A stretch of DNA of 64,000 nt, from positions 1 through 64,000 of the forward strand of contig DYEO01000085.1 of assembly GCA_020725665.1 (NCBI GenBank), in the 5' to 3' direction. This document shows, piece by piece, positions 43,586 through 52,093 of the stretch. Source of the stretch: Dethiobacter sp. (lineage in GTDB: Bacteria > Bacillota > Dethiobacteria > DTU022 > UBA8154). Position 1 is the first letter of the stretch. Each line of letters begins with the position of its first letter. Under the pieces are notes generated by a model that saw only the letters and a program-made list of their open reading frames with translations, made no database searches and had not been told where the DNA came from. The translations under genes were made by a program, and so were the position numbers.

Positions 43586-44342
43586 TACGCAAAACATCTT
43601 AGAGGTCAGAGACCTTCTTGTCTACTACGAAAATGCCATAGCTATCAACAATGTCTCCCTGAAATGCCGCAAAGGGAAAATTACCGGAATATTTGGGGCC
43701 AACAGCGCAGGTAAATCAACATTGATGCACACTATTTCCGGCTTAATCATGGACATGCGCGATAAAGAAAAGAAAAAAGGCGGTGAAAGGATTACCTGGT
43801 TTGGTGAAATCAATTACAACGGGGAGAATATCACCAATATGAAGCCCAGCGATCGGGCCAGAAAGGGTCTCATTCTCTCTCCGGAAAGAAGACAGGTATT
43901 TCCTGAGAGCAGTACCATGGAAAACATCAAAATTGGCGGCTACCTGGCTACCCGGGAACAGGCCAAAAAAACGATGGATTACGTATTCAAGCTCTTCCCC
44001 GAGTTAATCAACCTTAAACACAGGGAGGCGGGATTTTTAAGCGGGGGTGAACAGCAAATGTTGGCTATCGGGCGCGCCCTTATGGCTCAACCCAAGCTTC
44101 TCCTGCTCGATGAACCTCTGTTGGGATTGGCTCCGAGTATTGAAACGCGGCTGGCCCAGGCGATTAAAGCCATCAATACGGAAACGGGTGTAACCGTTGT
44201 GCTCAGCGAACAATATGCCAGGCCGGTATTTCCTATTATAGATTACGGTTATGTTTTAGAAAATGGATCCATTGTTTTGGAAGGAAGCGGTGAGGAACTG
44301 ATGAATAACCCGGATGTACTGGGAGCATATTTCGGCATGTAA
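43572..44342 (+). CDS. livF: ABC transporter ATPase, LivF type
   Basis: A 256-residue ATPase with standard motifs: Walker A GIFGANSAGKSTLMHTISG, signature FLSGGEQQMLAIGRALM, Walker B KLLLLDEPLLGLAPSI, and a switch region VVLSEQYARPV where Gln replaces the usual His (common in LivF). Contains an insert MRDKEKKKGGERITWFG after Walker A. Last transport gene; a CoA ligase follows after 38 bp. Confidence 0.92.
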   Translation: MSSNNTQNILEVRDLLVYYENAIAINNVSLKCRKGKITGIFGANSAGKSTLMHTISGLIMDMRDKEKKKGGERITWFGEINYNGENITNMKPSDRARKGLILSPERRQVFPESSTMENIKIGGYLATREQAKKTMDYVFKLFPELINLKHREAGFLSGGEQQMLAIGRALMAQPKLLLLDEPLLGLAPSIETRLAQAIKAINTETGVTVVLSEQYARPVFPIIDYGYVLENGSIVLEGSGEELMNNPDVLGAYFGM

Positions 44343-44380
44343 AAATACTGATCCTGGAGAATTATTGTGGGGGTGATTAT

Positions 44381-46018
44381 GTGAAAGGCGTCCATTCCAT
44401 TGATGAAGAGGCAATTCATGGATTAGAACGAGTCGCGGAGAAACATCCGGATAAAGTTGCCCTCATTTATTTGGGGGAAAAGATAACTTACCGGCAATTG
44501 CGGGAAATGATTTATAAGTTCGCCACTGCTTTGTACGAACTTGGGGTTAAAAAGAATGATAAAGTGATGATCTATATTCCCAACTGCCCCCAGTGGATCA
44601 TTTCTTATTTTGGCATACAAAAAATCGGGGCTGTGCCTGTGCCCACTTCGCCTATCTATACTCCTTTTGAAATTAATTACCAGTTACATGATGCTGGAGC
44701 GGAAACGATTATCTGCCAGGATACCAATTTTGGTTATGTTGCGGAAGTTTTCGCAAAAACACCTCTGAAAAGAATCATCGTAACAAATCTTGTTGATTTG
44801 TTACCCCGTTGGAAAAAGGCTGTTGGCTGGTTTTTTGACCGGGTTCCCCGGGGGTTTATTGAAAAAAAAGAAAATATATACCAGTTTACCGAGCTGTTGC
44901 ACAAATACCCGGCAAATCCACCAAAGGTGGATATTAACCCACGTGAGCAGTTGGCCTATATTCTTTATACGGGTGGAACGACCGGACTTCCCAAAGGAGT
45001 GCCCAGCACGCAAAGCGGTCTCGTATCCAATATTATGGATTATTATGATGTTGTGGAGGGACATATTTCTGAAGGGAATGATCGTTTCCTGCTGATCAAT
45101 CCCCTTTTTCACCAGATGGCTAATACCATGTTGATGGGTGTGGGGCTGACATTGGGAAATCCTACGGTTATTATGCCCGTGCCCAACGTGGATGCCATCC
45201 TGGAAGCGATAAAGAGCCATAAAATAACGATCCTTTTGGGTGTGCCCACCCTGTACCGTATGATCCTGGAAAATGAACGCCTGGATATGTATAACCTCTC
45301 GTCATTAAAATTCTGCTGGAGCGGCGGGGATGTATTGCCGGTGGAGATCTTCAAAAGGTTTAAAAAACTGACGGGTAAGCCCATTTATCAGGTTTATGGC
45401 TCCACAGAAGTTGGTCACCTGTGTCTTAGCAATCTGAGCGAAGAACCATTACCGAAGAGCCTGGGCAAGCCATTCAAGTCGCGCGAGGTTAAGATTGTCG
45501 ATCCCGACACCCTGGAAGAGGTTCCGGGAGGGGAAGTGGGGGAGTTATTGGTTACTTCACCCTTTATTTTGGACTATTGGAACAAACCGGAGGAAACGGC
45601 TTTATCCTTCGTGGAACTGGATAATAAACGATGGTACCGTATGGGAGATTATGTCAGATTTAATGAGCGGGATGAACTGGAATACGTTGATCGCAGGGCC
45701 GATGTGATTAAGCACAAGGCATACCGTGTTTCCGCATCGGAAATTGAAGCTGTTCTCCAGGACCATGAAGCGGTTATAGGCGCCTGTGTTGTGGGAGTAG
45801 CCGACCCTAAAGTTGGTGAACGTATTAAGGCGATTGTGGTTTTAAAGGAAGATGTAAGGGGTGTTAGCGCCAACGAATTGCTCCGCTTTTGTCGCGAACG
45901 CCTGGCCCCCTACAAAATTCCCCAGTATATCGAGTTCAGGGATATGCTTCCCAAGTCAAAAGTCGGTAAGCTGCTGCGCCGGGAAATCCGGGATGAGGAG
46001 CGGAGGCGACAGGCTTAA
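44381..46018 (+). CDS. AMP-dependent acyl-CoA synthetase (ligase 3)
   Basis: A 545-residue adenylate-forming ligase of the long-chain/aryl acyl-CoA synthetase type. Motifs: YILYTGGTTGLPKGVPSTQ, VYGSTEVGHL, WYRMGDYVRFNERDELEYV, DRRADVIKHKAYRVSASEIE and catalytic Lys in SKVGKLLRREIR. GTG start after GGGGGTG. Directly behind the ABC transporter, so it probably activates the acid imported by it. Confidence 0.88.
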   Translation: MKGVHSIDEEAIHGLERVAEKHPDKVALIYLGEKITYRQLREMIYKFATALYELGVKKNDKVMIYIPNCPQWIISYFGIQKIGAVPVPTSPIYTPFEINYQLHDAGAETIICQDTNFGYVAEVFAKTPLKRIIVTNLVDLLPRWKKAVGWFFDRVPRGFIEKKENIYQFTELLHKYPANPPKVDINPREQLAYILYTGGTTGLPKGVPSTQSGLVSNIMDYYDVVEGHISEGNDRFLLINPLFHQMANTMLMGVGLTLGNPTVIMPVPNVDAILEAIKSHKITILLGVPTLYRMILENERLDMYNLSSLKFCWSGGDVLPVEIFKRFKKLTGKPIYQVYGSTEVGHLCLSNLSEEPLPKSLGKPFKSREVKIVDPDTLEEVPGGEVGELLVTSPFILDYWNKPEETALSFVELDNKRWYRMGDYVRFNERDELEYVDRRADVIKHKAYRVSASEIEAVLQDHEAVIGACVVGVADPKVGERIKAIVVLKEDVRGVSANELLRFCRERLAPYKIPQYIEFRDMLPKSKVGKLLRREIRDEERRRQA

Positions 46019-46021
46019 ATG

Positions 46022-46047
46022 CGGAGGTCGGAAGTCGGAGGTCAGTG
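46022..46047. repeat. GGAGGTCGGAAGTCGGAGGT-type dispersed repeat
   Basis: Tandem GGAAGTCGGAGGTC words directly after the ligase 3 stop. Related purine-rich words occur in the rnpB insertion and at 52930. Confidence 0.5.
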
Positions 46048-46123
46048 AGCCGGATATAATAAATCTGCCTTGTTCCGGCTCGCCGGCTTTGCGGCATTTC
46101 ATAGATGCTGTCTAAACAGATTT

Positions 46124-46162
46124 AGCTCCGCCAAAAAATACGGTAAAGGCGGGGCTTTTTTA
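46124..46162 (+). terminator. Terminator after ligase 3 / ABC operon
   Basis: AGCTCCGCC (46124-46132) pairs with GGCGGGGCT (46148-46156, one G-U), followed by a T-run. Confidence 0.85.
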
Positions 46163-46229
46163 TTGATTAACTGCTAGGATTAACTCTTTTATCATTCTAA
46201 ATAGTTACTGCAATAACCCTTTCAGGTGG

Positions 46230-46258
46230 TTGAGAATCTTATTATAATAATCTATGAT
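46230..46258 (+). promoter_or_regulatory. Promoter of the PaaK-like ligase gene
   Basis: TTGAGA (46230-46235), 17 bp, TATGAT (46253-46258). A second TATAAT-like box lies just downstream. Confidence 0.6.
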
Positions 46259-46338
46259 ATAATATAAGTCACTTTCTTATAATATTGGAAATATTCTTCC
46301 GAAAAAGAGTGTTAAAAAAAATGAAAGGATTGTTGCTG

Positions 46339-47634
46339 ATGGCTTACCTGGATGAAAAGTGGGAAACAATGCCACAGGAGAAATTAATGGAGTTGCAGCT
46401 GGAAAAATTTAAGAAACAGCTGCGACACGTTTATCAAAACCCTTTCTTTCGGAATCGTTGCGCCCAAAGCGGCCTTGAGCCTGATGATGTAAAAACCAGG
46501 GAAGACATAAAAAAAGTTCCTTTCACTATTAAAAGTGATCTGAGGGACAATTATCCGTTGGGACTGCTCTCCGGCAAATGGGAAGACGTTGTACGTATAC
46601 ATATGACTTCGGGGACAACAGGGGTGCCGACGATCCTCGCCTATAGTAAAAATGATATTGAGGTTTGGACACAGTGTATGGCCAGAAATTTTGTGGCAGG
46701 GGGGATGACCAAAAGCGATATCGTGCAGCAGGCGCACGGACTCGGTCTCTTTACCGGCGGGTTTGGCTTTCATTACGGGCTTGAAAGAGTAGGGGCGAAG
46801 GTAATTCCTACCGGGGCCGGGGGTACGGACCGGCAACTGCGCCTGATGCAGGAATGGGGTACCACGGTTTTTACGGGGACGCCTTCTTATGCCGCCTATA
46901 TGGCTGAAATAGCTATCGAAAAGGGTATTGACCCGGTAAAGGATTTGAAACTGAGGCTGGGCTTTCATGGCGGCGAACCATGTTCAGAGGGATTGCGCAA
47001 AAGGATCAACGAGCGTCTCGGATACAGGGCTCATGGGGGAGGAATGCGGGTATGTTACGGCCTGACAGAGATGGGAGGTCCCATGAGCATGGACTGTGAA
47101 TGTGAGTGCGGTCAGCATGTCTGGGCGGACCATTACCTTGTTGAAGTGATCAATCCGCTAACGTTTGAGTATGTGCAACCGGGTGAACCGGGAGAGCTGG
47201 TGTTAAGCAACCTGAGTTTTGAAGCCATGCCTATTCTGCGCTACCGTACCGGCGACCGGGTAGTTGTTGACTCTGAAACCTGTGCATGTGGTCGTACCCA
47301 TCCGCGCATAAGCGGCTTTTTAGGAAGGGTGGACGATATGATCCTGGTAAGTGGGACAAACGTTTTCCCCAGCCAGGTGGAATACGTTCTTTTAAAGCAC
47401 CCCGAACTGAGTGAAAACTGGCAACTTGTAGTATTGGATAAAAGGGGGTTGCACTCCATTAAAGTAGAAGTGGAACCTGTTGTCGGCTGCCAGCTTGATG
47501 AAGATTTTATACCCCGGCTGGAGAAAGAACTCCACGATTACCTGGAAATCAAGTGCGGCGTTGAAATTAAACCAGTGGGCAGTCTTCCCCGTTTTGAGGG
47601 AAAGGCCGTGCGGGTAGTGGATAAACGAAATTAA
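46339..47634 (+). CDS. Phenylacetate-CoA ligase family protein (PaaK type)
   Basis: A 431-residue aryl-CoA ligase, the usual PaaK size. N-terminal WETMPQEKLMELQLEKFK, P-loop HMTSGTTGVPT, CYGLTEMGGP, a zinc-like Cys cluster (CECECGQH; CACGRTHPRISG) and LGRVDDMILVSGTNVFPSQVE. ATG 46339 is preferred: AAAGGA lies about 10 bp before it and it matches the family N-terminus; ATG 46321 is possible. It stands alone between terminator and repeat. Phenylacetate is the family reference substrate, but Clostridia use relatives for benzoate-type acids too. Confidence 0.9.
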   Translation: MAYLDEKWETMPQEKLMELQLEKFKKQLRHVYQNPFFRNRCAQSGLEPDDVKTREDIKKVPFTIKSDLRDNYPLGLLSGKWEDVVRIHMTSGTTGVPTILAYSKNDIEVWTQCMARNFVAGGMTKSDIVQQAHGLGLFTGGFGFHYGLERVGAKVIPTGAGGTDRQLRLMQEWGTTVFTGTPSYAAYMAEIAIEKGIDPVKDLKLRLGFHGGEPCSEGLRKRINERLGYRAHGGGMRVCYGLTEMGGPMSMDCECECGQHVWADHYLVEVINPLTFEYVQPGEPGELVLSNLSFEAMPILRYRTGDRVVVDSETCACGRTHPRISGFLGRVDDMILVSGTNVFPSQVEYVLLKHPELSENWQLVVLDKRGLHSIKVEVEPVVGCQLDEDFIPRLEKELHDYLEIKCGVEIKPVGSLPRFEGKAVRVVDKRN

Positions 47635-47652
47635 TTTTTACGGATCACCCCG

Positions 47653-47814
47653 GATTATGTCTCCTATTCCTGCTCCCCGTCAATACACGGGTGGGCTCCG
47701 GGGGTTAGCGCTTTGGTGCTAATCCTTAATTCACCCTGCTATAACCAAACAGCCATGCTTTTAAGCGATACGCATGGCGCAGCTAATCGAGTAAAGTAAG
47801 AACAAGGGGGAAAT
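47653..47814 (+). repeat. 162-bp near-identical repeat, copy 2
   Basis: Same length and orientation as copy 1 at 19590; seven substitutions. One substitution (T to G near the 3' side of the GCCATG stem) lengthens that stem by a pair; another puts a stop in the minus-strand frame that is open in copy 1. It ends 41 bp before the reductase activator operon. Confidence 0.85.
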
Positions 47815-47855
47815 TGGCGGGGATTGGTTCATTAAATTAACAGGAGGTGTAACGG

Positions 47856-48638
47856 ATGATCACTGCCGGAATAGATGTGGGCAACAAAATCACCAAAGCC
47901 CTGATCTTAAAAGACGGGGAAATCCTTTCCCGTGCCCAGACACCCAGCGGCTTTGTCCAGAAGAAAGCCGCCCGGGACGCCTTCGCAGAGGCCCTTAAAC
48001 TTGCCGGCCTCAGAGAAGCGGACGTAGCATACACCATGGCCACAGGCGCCGGCAGGAACGAAGTAACCTTTGCCCAGGGCCGTATCACCGAAGTGGGCGC
48101 CGCTGCCCGCGGCGCCATCAAACTCTATCCCGAAGCCCGTACCGTCATCGACGTGGGTGCCGAAGAAGGCCGTGCCCTCAAAATGGACGAAGCGGGCAAA
48201 GTCATCGACTTCGCCATCAACGAGAAATGTGCCGCCGGAGCCGGTTCCTTCGTCGAATCGATGAGCCGCGCCCTGGAAGTTAGCCTGGAAGAAATGGGTC
48301 CCCTCTCCCTCAAAGCGGAGAAAGCCGTTCCCATGAACGCCCAGTGTGCCGTCTTCGCCGAATCGGAAGTCGTATCCTTAATCCACGCCCGTATCCCCAA
48401 AGCGGACATAGCCAAATCCATCCACAAAGCCATGGCCAGCCGTATCTCCTCCATGGTGCGGCGTGTCGGCCTGCAGAAAGAGATGGTCATGCTCGGCGGG
48501 GTAGCCCGCAACGAGGGTTTTGTGCAGGCCCTGGAAGAAGACCTGGAACTTAAGCTGCTCATACCGGCCGACTATCCTGAATACATCAGTGCCTTAGGCG
48601 CGGCCCTGGCCGCCGCCGAAAAAGCGGGGGTGAAATAG
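47856..48638 (+). CDS. bcrA: Benzoyl-CoA reductase ATPase/activator subunit (BcrA/BzdP-like)
   Basis: A 260-residue ASKHA-fold ATPase of the BadF/BadG/BcrA/BcrD family, which couples ATP hydrolysis to electron transfer from ferredoxin to the ring-reducing subunits. Nucleotide motif AGIDVGNKITKALIL; bridging [4Fe-4S] ligands Cys125 (KCAAGAG) and Cys164 (QCAVFAESE); MLGGVARNEG near the end. The second phosphate motif is DVGAEEGRALK rather than DxGGQD, which suggests the A/P-type subunit. ATG after GGAGGTG. Third codon positions are rich in C, unlike flanking genes. A/D assignment is tentative. Confidence 0.82.
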   Translation: MITAGIDVGNKITKALILKDGEILSRAQTPSGFVQKKAARDAFAEALKLAGLREADVAYTMATGAGRNEVTFAQGRITEVGAAARGAIKLYPEARTVIDVGAEEGRALKMDEAGKVIDFAINEKCAAGAGSFVESMSRALEVSLEEMGPLSLKAEKAVPMNAQCAVFAESEVVSLIHARIPKADIAKSIHKAMASRISSMVRRVGLQKEMVMLGGVARNEGFVQALEEDLELKLLIPADYPEYISALGAALAAAEKAGVK

Positions 48639-48639
48639 A

Positions 48640-49512
48640 GTGGCCGAAGTAAAAGAATACTGGAGGTGGAAAGAATATAACTGGAAGAATCCCGACATCA
48701 ACTGGCAAGACGCCGCTGTGATCACCGCCGGAATCGACGTCGGTTCCGTCAGTTCCCAGGCCGTGATCATGTGTGACGGCGAACTCTACGCCTTCTCCAA
48801 CATGCGTACCGGCTCAGACAGTCCCAACAGCGCATTGAACGCCATCAACTGGGCCATGGCAGACACGGGCCTGACCCAGAAAAACATCCACTTCACCGTC
48901 GGCACCGGCTATGGCCGGGTCAACGTTCCCTTTGCCGACCGCGCCATCACCGAAATTGCCTGCCACGCTCGAGGCGCCAACTACATGTATGGCCCCACTG
49001 TCCGCACCATCCTGGACATGGGCGGCCAGGACTGCAAAGCCATCCACTGTAACGAAAAAGGCAAAGTTATCTCCTTCATCATGAACGACAAATGTGCCGC
49101 CGGCACCGGCAGGGGCATGGAAGTTTTCGCCAACCTTTTAGGTGTCTCCATAGAGGAAGTGGGTGAGCGCTCCCTGCAGGTGGACGAAGAACCCGGACCG
49201 GTAAGCAGCACCTGCGTCGTCTTTGCCAAAACGGAAGCCACCGGTCTGCTCCGTTCCGGCTGGTCCACGGAAAAAGTTCTAGCCGCCTATTGTTCCGCCA
49301 TGGCGCACCGTGTCGTCTCCCTCTTGGAGCGTATCGGCATGGAAGAAGACTTTGCCATCACCGGCGGCATTGCCAAGAACGTGGGCGTGGTCAGCCGCTT
49401 GGAGAAGGAACTGGGTGTCAAAGCCCTTAAAACACGCCATGATACACAGATTGCCGGGGCAATCGGGGGCGCACTCTTTGCCAAGGCCCTGGTGGAAAAA
49501 GGTAAAAAGTAG
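48640..49512 (+). CDS. bcrD: Benzoyl-CoA reductase ATPase/activator subunit (BcrD/BzdQ-like)
   Basis: A 290-residue paralogue of the preceding subunit. A 25-residue aromatic N-terminal lead (EVKEYWRWKEYNWKNPDINW) precedes AGIDVGSVSSQAVIM; DMGGQDCKAI, cluster ligands Cys152 (KCAAGTG) and Cys192 (STCVVFAKTEA), and ITGGIAKNVGVV follow. GTG start one base after the bcrA stop, so tightly coupled. It shares the C-rich codon use of bcrA. Forms with it the heterodimeric activator of a class I reductase. Alone it could also be a 2-hydroxyacyl-CoA dehydratase activator, but those are usually homodimers from one gene. Confidence 0.82.
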   Translation: MAEVKEYWRWKEYNWKNPDINWQDAAVITAGIDVGSVSSQAVIMCDGELYAFSNMRTGSDSPNSALNAINWAMADTGLTQKNIHFTVGTGYGRVNVPFADRAITEIACHARGANYMYGPTVRTILDMGGQDCKAIHCNEKGKVISFIMNDKCAAGTGRGMEVFANLLGVSIEEVGERSLQVDEEPGPVSSTCVVFAKTEATGLLRSGWSTEKVLAAYCSAMAHRVVSLLERIGMEEDFAITGGIAKNVGVVSRLEKELGVKALKTRHDTQIAGAIGGALFAKALVEKGKK

Positions 49513-49541
49513 TAAAGCCTCGCGGCGATGGAGGTGACAAA

Positions 49542-49823
49542 ATGATCGCCAACTATGGCTACAAAGACGGCTCCGGAGATTTCTTTATCAGTATCGATAC
49601 GGATAAATGTATTGCATGTGAGGATAAGCCTTGCTTGGAAGCGTGCCCGATAAAGATACTGGAGAAGTTTGCAGATGATTACGATGATGAAGTTGTGGGA
49701 GTAAAGGAAGAACATCGCAAGAAAATCAAGTATTCCTGTGCTGAGTGTAAACCGGCATCTGGTGAACGTAATTTGGCATGTCAAAAGGTCTGCCAGCCGG
49801 GTGCCATTGAGCATTCCTGGTAA
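49542..49823 (+). CDS. Ferredoxin-like 2x[4Fe-4S] protein
   Basis: A 93-residue iron-sulfur protein. First cluster motif CIACEDKPCLEACP (residues 27-40), then an acidic spacer and a second Cys group CAECKPASGERNLACQKVC. The spacing is unlike standard 2[4Fe-4S] ferredoxins. Located 30 bp after the activator subunits, it is the likely electron donor to the reductase, comparable to the ferredoxin genes in bcr/bzd operons. GGAGGTG ribosome binding site. Confidence 0.85.
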   Translation: MIANYGYKDGSGDFFISIDTDKCIACEDKPCLEACPIKILEKFADDYDDEVVGVKEEHRKKIKYSCAECKPASGERNLACQKVCQPGAIEHSW

Positions 49824-49879
49824 AATTTTTAACGGGCTGAACCCAGCAAGGGAGAACTTAGTGATTGGAGGGAATAAGT

Positions 49880-50644
49880 TTGTCTTTCAAATTCATAAAA
49901 ACGAGTAATAACGGTGGAATAATAAGGATTACGCTTAATAGGCCTCCAGTAAATGTTTTAACAATCGCTATGATAGAAGAATTGATTAATGCCCTTAAGT
50001 GGGCCCAGGAAGAACCGGGTTCTTTGGTTGTAATAGGGGCGGAGGGCAAAGCCTTTTGCGCAGGTGTAGATATTGCCGATCATACTCCGGAAAAGGTTGA
50101 GTCGATGATAGATGTTTTTGATCGCCTCTTTATGGCCATGGACGAAGTGGAAAAGCCATTAGTTGCGGCGGTAAACGGTGTGGCTTTGGGGGGAGGTTAT
50201 GAAATAGTTCTTTATTGTGACCTTGTTATCGTTTCGGAGAAAGCTAAATTAGGACAACCGGAGATCGCCGTAGGGGTATTTCCACCGGTGGCCTGCTATC
50301 TGTTGCCCCGCCTTGTATCCTGGCCCCAGGCCATGGAACTATTGCTCGGTGGTGATGCCTTTGATGCAGTCACAGGAGAAAAAATGGGTCTGGTAAACAA
50401 GGTTCTGCCTGTTGAGGGTTTCGAAGCCGGTGTAGAGGAATATTTGAAAATATTTCTTAATAAAAGCCCCAAGATACTTGCATTAACAAAAAAAGCAGCA
50501 CGTACGGGATTGGACAAAGACATGATTAATGGGTTGAAAGCCATTGATCATATTTACCTGAAAGAGTTAATGCAGACTGAAGATGCCCTTGAGGGGTTAA
50601 AGGCATTTATGGAAAAACGCCCACCCAATTGGCGGGGCAAATAA
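49880..50644 (+). CDS. dch: Cyclohexa-1,5-dienecarbonyl-CoA hydratase (Dch-like)
   Basis: A 254-residue enoyl-CoA hydratase/crotonase family member. Substrate loop IGAEGKAFCAGVDIADHTPE and oxyanion block VNGVALGGGYEIVLYCDLVI are typical; the VDIADHTPEKVESMIDVF stretch resembles dienoyl-CoA hydratases. TTG 49880 follows GGAGGG by 8 bp; TTG 49865 overlaps that site. Between the reductase activator/ferredoxin genes and had, so it most likely hydrates the reductase product to 6-hydroxycyclohex-1-enecarbonyl-CoA. A general crotonase is the alternative. Confidence 0.8.
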   Translation: MSFKFIKTSNNGGIIRITLNRPPVNVLTIAMIEELINALKWAQEEPGSLVVIGAEGKAFCAGVDIADHTPEKVESMIDVFDRLFMAMDEVEKPLVAAVNGVALGGGYEIVLYCDLVIVSEKAKLGQPEIAVGVFPPVACYLLPRLVSWPQAMELLLGGDAFDAVTGEKMGLVNKVLPVEGFEAGVEEYLKIFLNKSPKILALTKKAARTGLDKDMINGLKAIDHIYLKELMQTEDALEGLKAFMEKRPPNWRGK

Positions 50645-50734
50645 ATTTAATCGTCCTTTGTTAAAGGGTAGTAATTAATAAGGTTGATTTGCCGGTTTTT
50701 GAGTTAATATTAAATAGTAGGAGGAGATTTTGTC

Positions 50735-51802
50735 ATGGGTATTCCGGCAAAGATTGAAACATGGCAAATGGTGGAGCCCGGTAAATTATTGCGCACCAGT
50801 ATTGATGTGCCGGAGCTGAAACCCGGTGAAGTACTGGTAGAGGTAGCCGGATGCGGGGTTTGCCACACCGATGTGGGCTATTACTACGATGGTGTTCCTA
50901 CAGTAAACAAACCGCCTCTCACCCTCGGACACGAGATTAGCGGTCGTGTTGTTGCAGGTGATGCTGACATGCTGGGCAAAGAGGTCATTATACCTGCCGT
51001 GATGCCATGTAATAACTGCGATATCTGTGCTTCCGGAAGGGGAAATCGCTGCCTGCAGCAAAAAATGCCGGGTAACAGTATGGGTATCTATGGCGGATTT
51101 GCCAGTCATATTCCTGTTCCTGCAGCCGACCTGTGTGTGGTAACCGATCGAAAAGGCATGCCACTGGAATATTTAGCAGTGCTGGCTGATGCCATTTCCA
51201 CACCATACCAGGCTGCTTTGCGGGCGGATATTCAGGACGGGGACCGGGTTATTATAGTGGGAGCGTGCGGTGGCATTGGCGTATACGTTACACAAATGGC
51301 TGTTGCTTTTGGTGCAAAAGAAGTTATTGCGCTAGACCGTATTCCAGAAAAACTTGAGCGTTCCCTGAAGTACGGAGCCACATATACCATTAATACTTCC
51401 GATAAAAGTGTTAAGGACGTAAGAGATGAATTTCGTGCTTATTGCAAGCAAAAAGGCCTACCGAACTATGGCTGGAAAATACTAGAATGTTCCGGCAGCA
51501 AGGGCGGGCAGGAGATCGGATTGGAACTTCTCTCTTTCGTTGGCCGCTTAATCGTTGTGGGTTTTGGCATGCACAAGGTGGAATATGTGCTTTCCCGTCT
51601 AATGGCCTTTGATGCGGAGATATTAGGAACCTGGGGTTGTCCGCCGCAACATTATCCTGCTGTGTTGCAGATGGTTCTTGACAAAAAGATCGAGGTGGAA
51701 CCTTTTGTGGAGCTGCGTCCCATGAGCCAGATTGAGAAATCTTTTGAGGAATCACATGCCGGCCAGTTAATGAAAAGGGTTGTCCTTGTTCCGGATTTTT
51801 AA
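50735..51802 (+). CDS. had: 6-hydroxycyclohex-1-ene-1-carbonyl-CoA dehydrogenase
   Basis: A 355-residue zinc-dependent medium-chain dehydrogenase. Catalytic zinc ligands in CGVCHTD and LGHEISG, structural zinc in CNNCDICASGRGNRC, NAD-binding motif VGACGGIGVYVTQM. The opening IETWQMVEPGKLLRTSI fits Had of benzoyl-CoA degradation. It makes 6-oxocyclohex-1-enecarbonyl-CoA, the substrate of Oah encoded at 22672. ATG after AGGAGGAG; last gene of the activator-Fd-dch-had operon, followed by a terminator. Confidence 0.9.
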   Translation: MGIPAKIETWQMVEPGKLLRTSIDVPELKPGEVLVEVAGCGVCHTDVGYYYDGVPTVNKPPLTLGHEISGRVVAGDADMLGKEVIIPAVMPCNNCDICASGRGNRCLQQKMPGNSMGIYGGFASHIPVPAADLCVVTDRKGMPLEYLAVLADAISTPYQAALRADIQDGDRVIIVGACGGIGVYVTQMAVAFGAKEVIALDRIPEKLERSLKYGATYTINTSDKSVKDVRDEFRAYCKQKGLPNYGWKILECSGSKGGQEIGLELLSFVGRLIVVGFGMHKVEYVLSRLMAFDAEILGTWGCPPQHYPAVLQMVLDKKIEVEPFVELRPMSQIEKSFEESHAGQLMKRVVLVPDF

Positions 51803-51827
51803 AAGGCCAATTTTTTAGAAATTGCCC

Positions 51828-51861
51828 GAAGCCCTGGTGTCAAAAACCGGGGCTTCTTTTA
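51828..51861 (+). terminator. Terminator after had
   Basis: GAAGCCC (51828-51834) with GGGCTTC (51850-51856), further inner pairing, then TTTT. Confidence 0.85.
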
Positions 51862-52093
51862 TAAGTACCTGAAAACAGGGGGTTATGTTGGAACCTATCT
51901 TGCGTATGTTTAAAATGAAAATGATTAAGTCATAGCAATTTTCCAGGGTTTAGGCTATAGAAAAAGTGAGCCGGTTTAACATAAATAATTAGAAATTTAT
52001 ATTTATTTAAGTATGTTTTTAACTGCAAAAGAAGGTATTGGCTGCCAGGATGACGAATTTAATGTCAGTATAACCATATGAGGAGGGACAATT

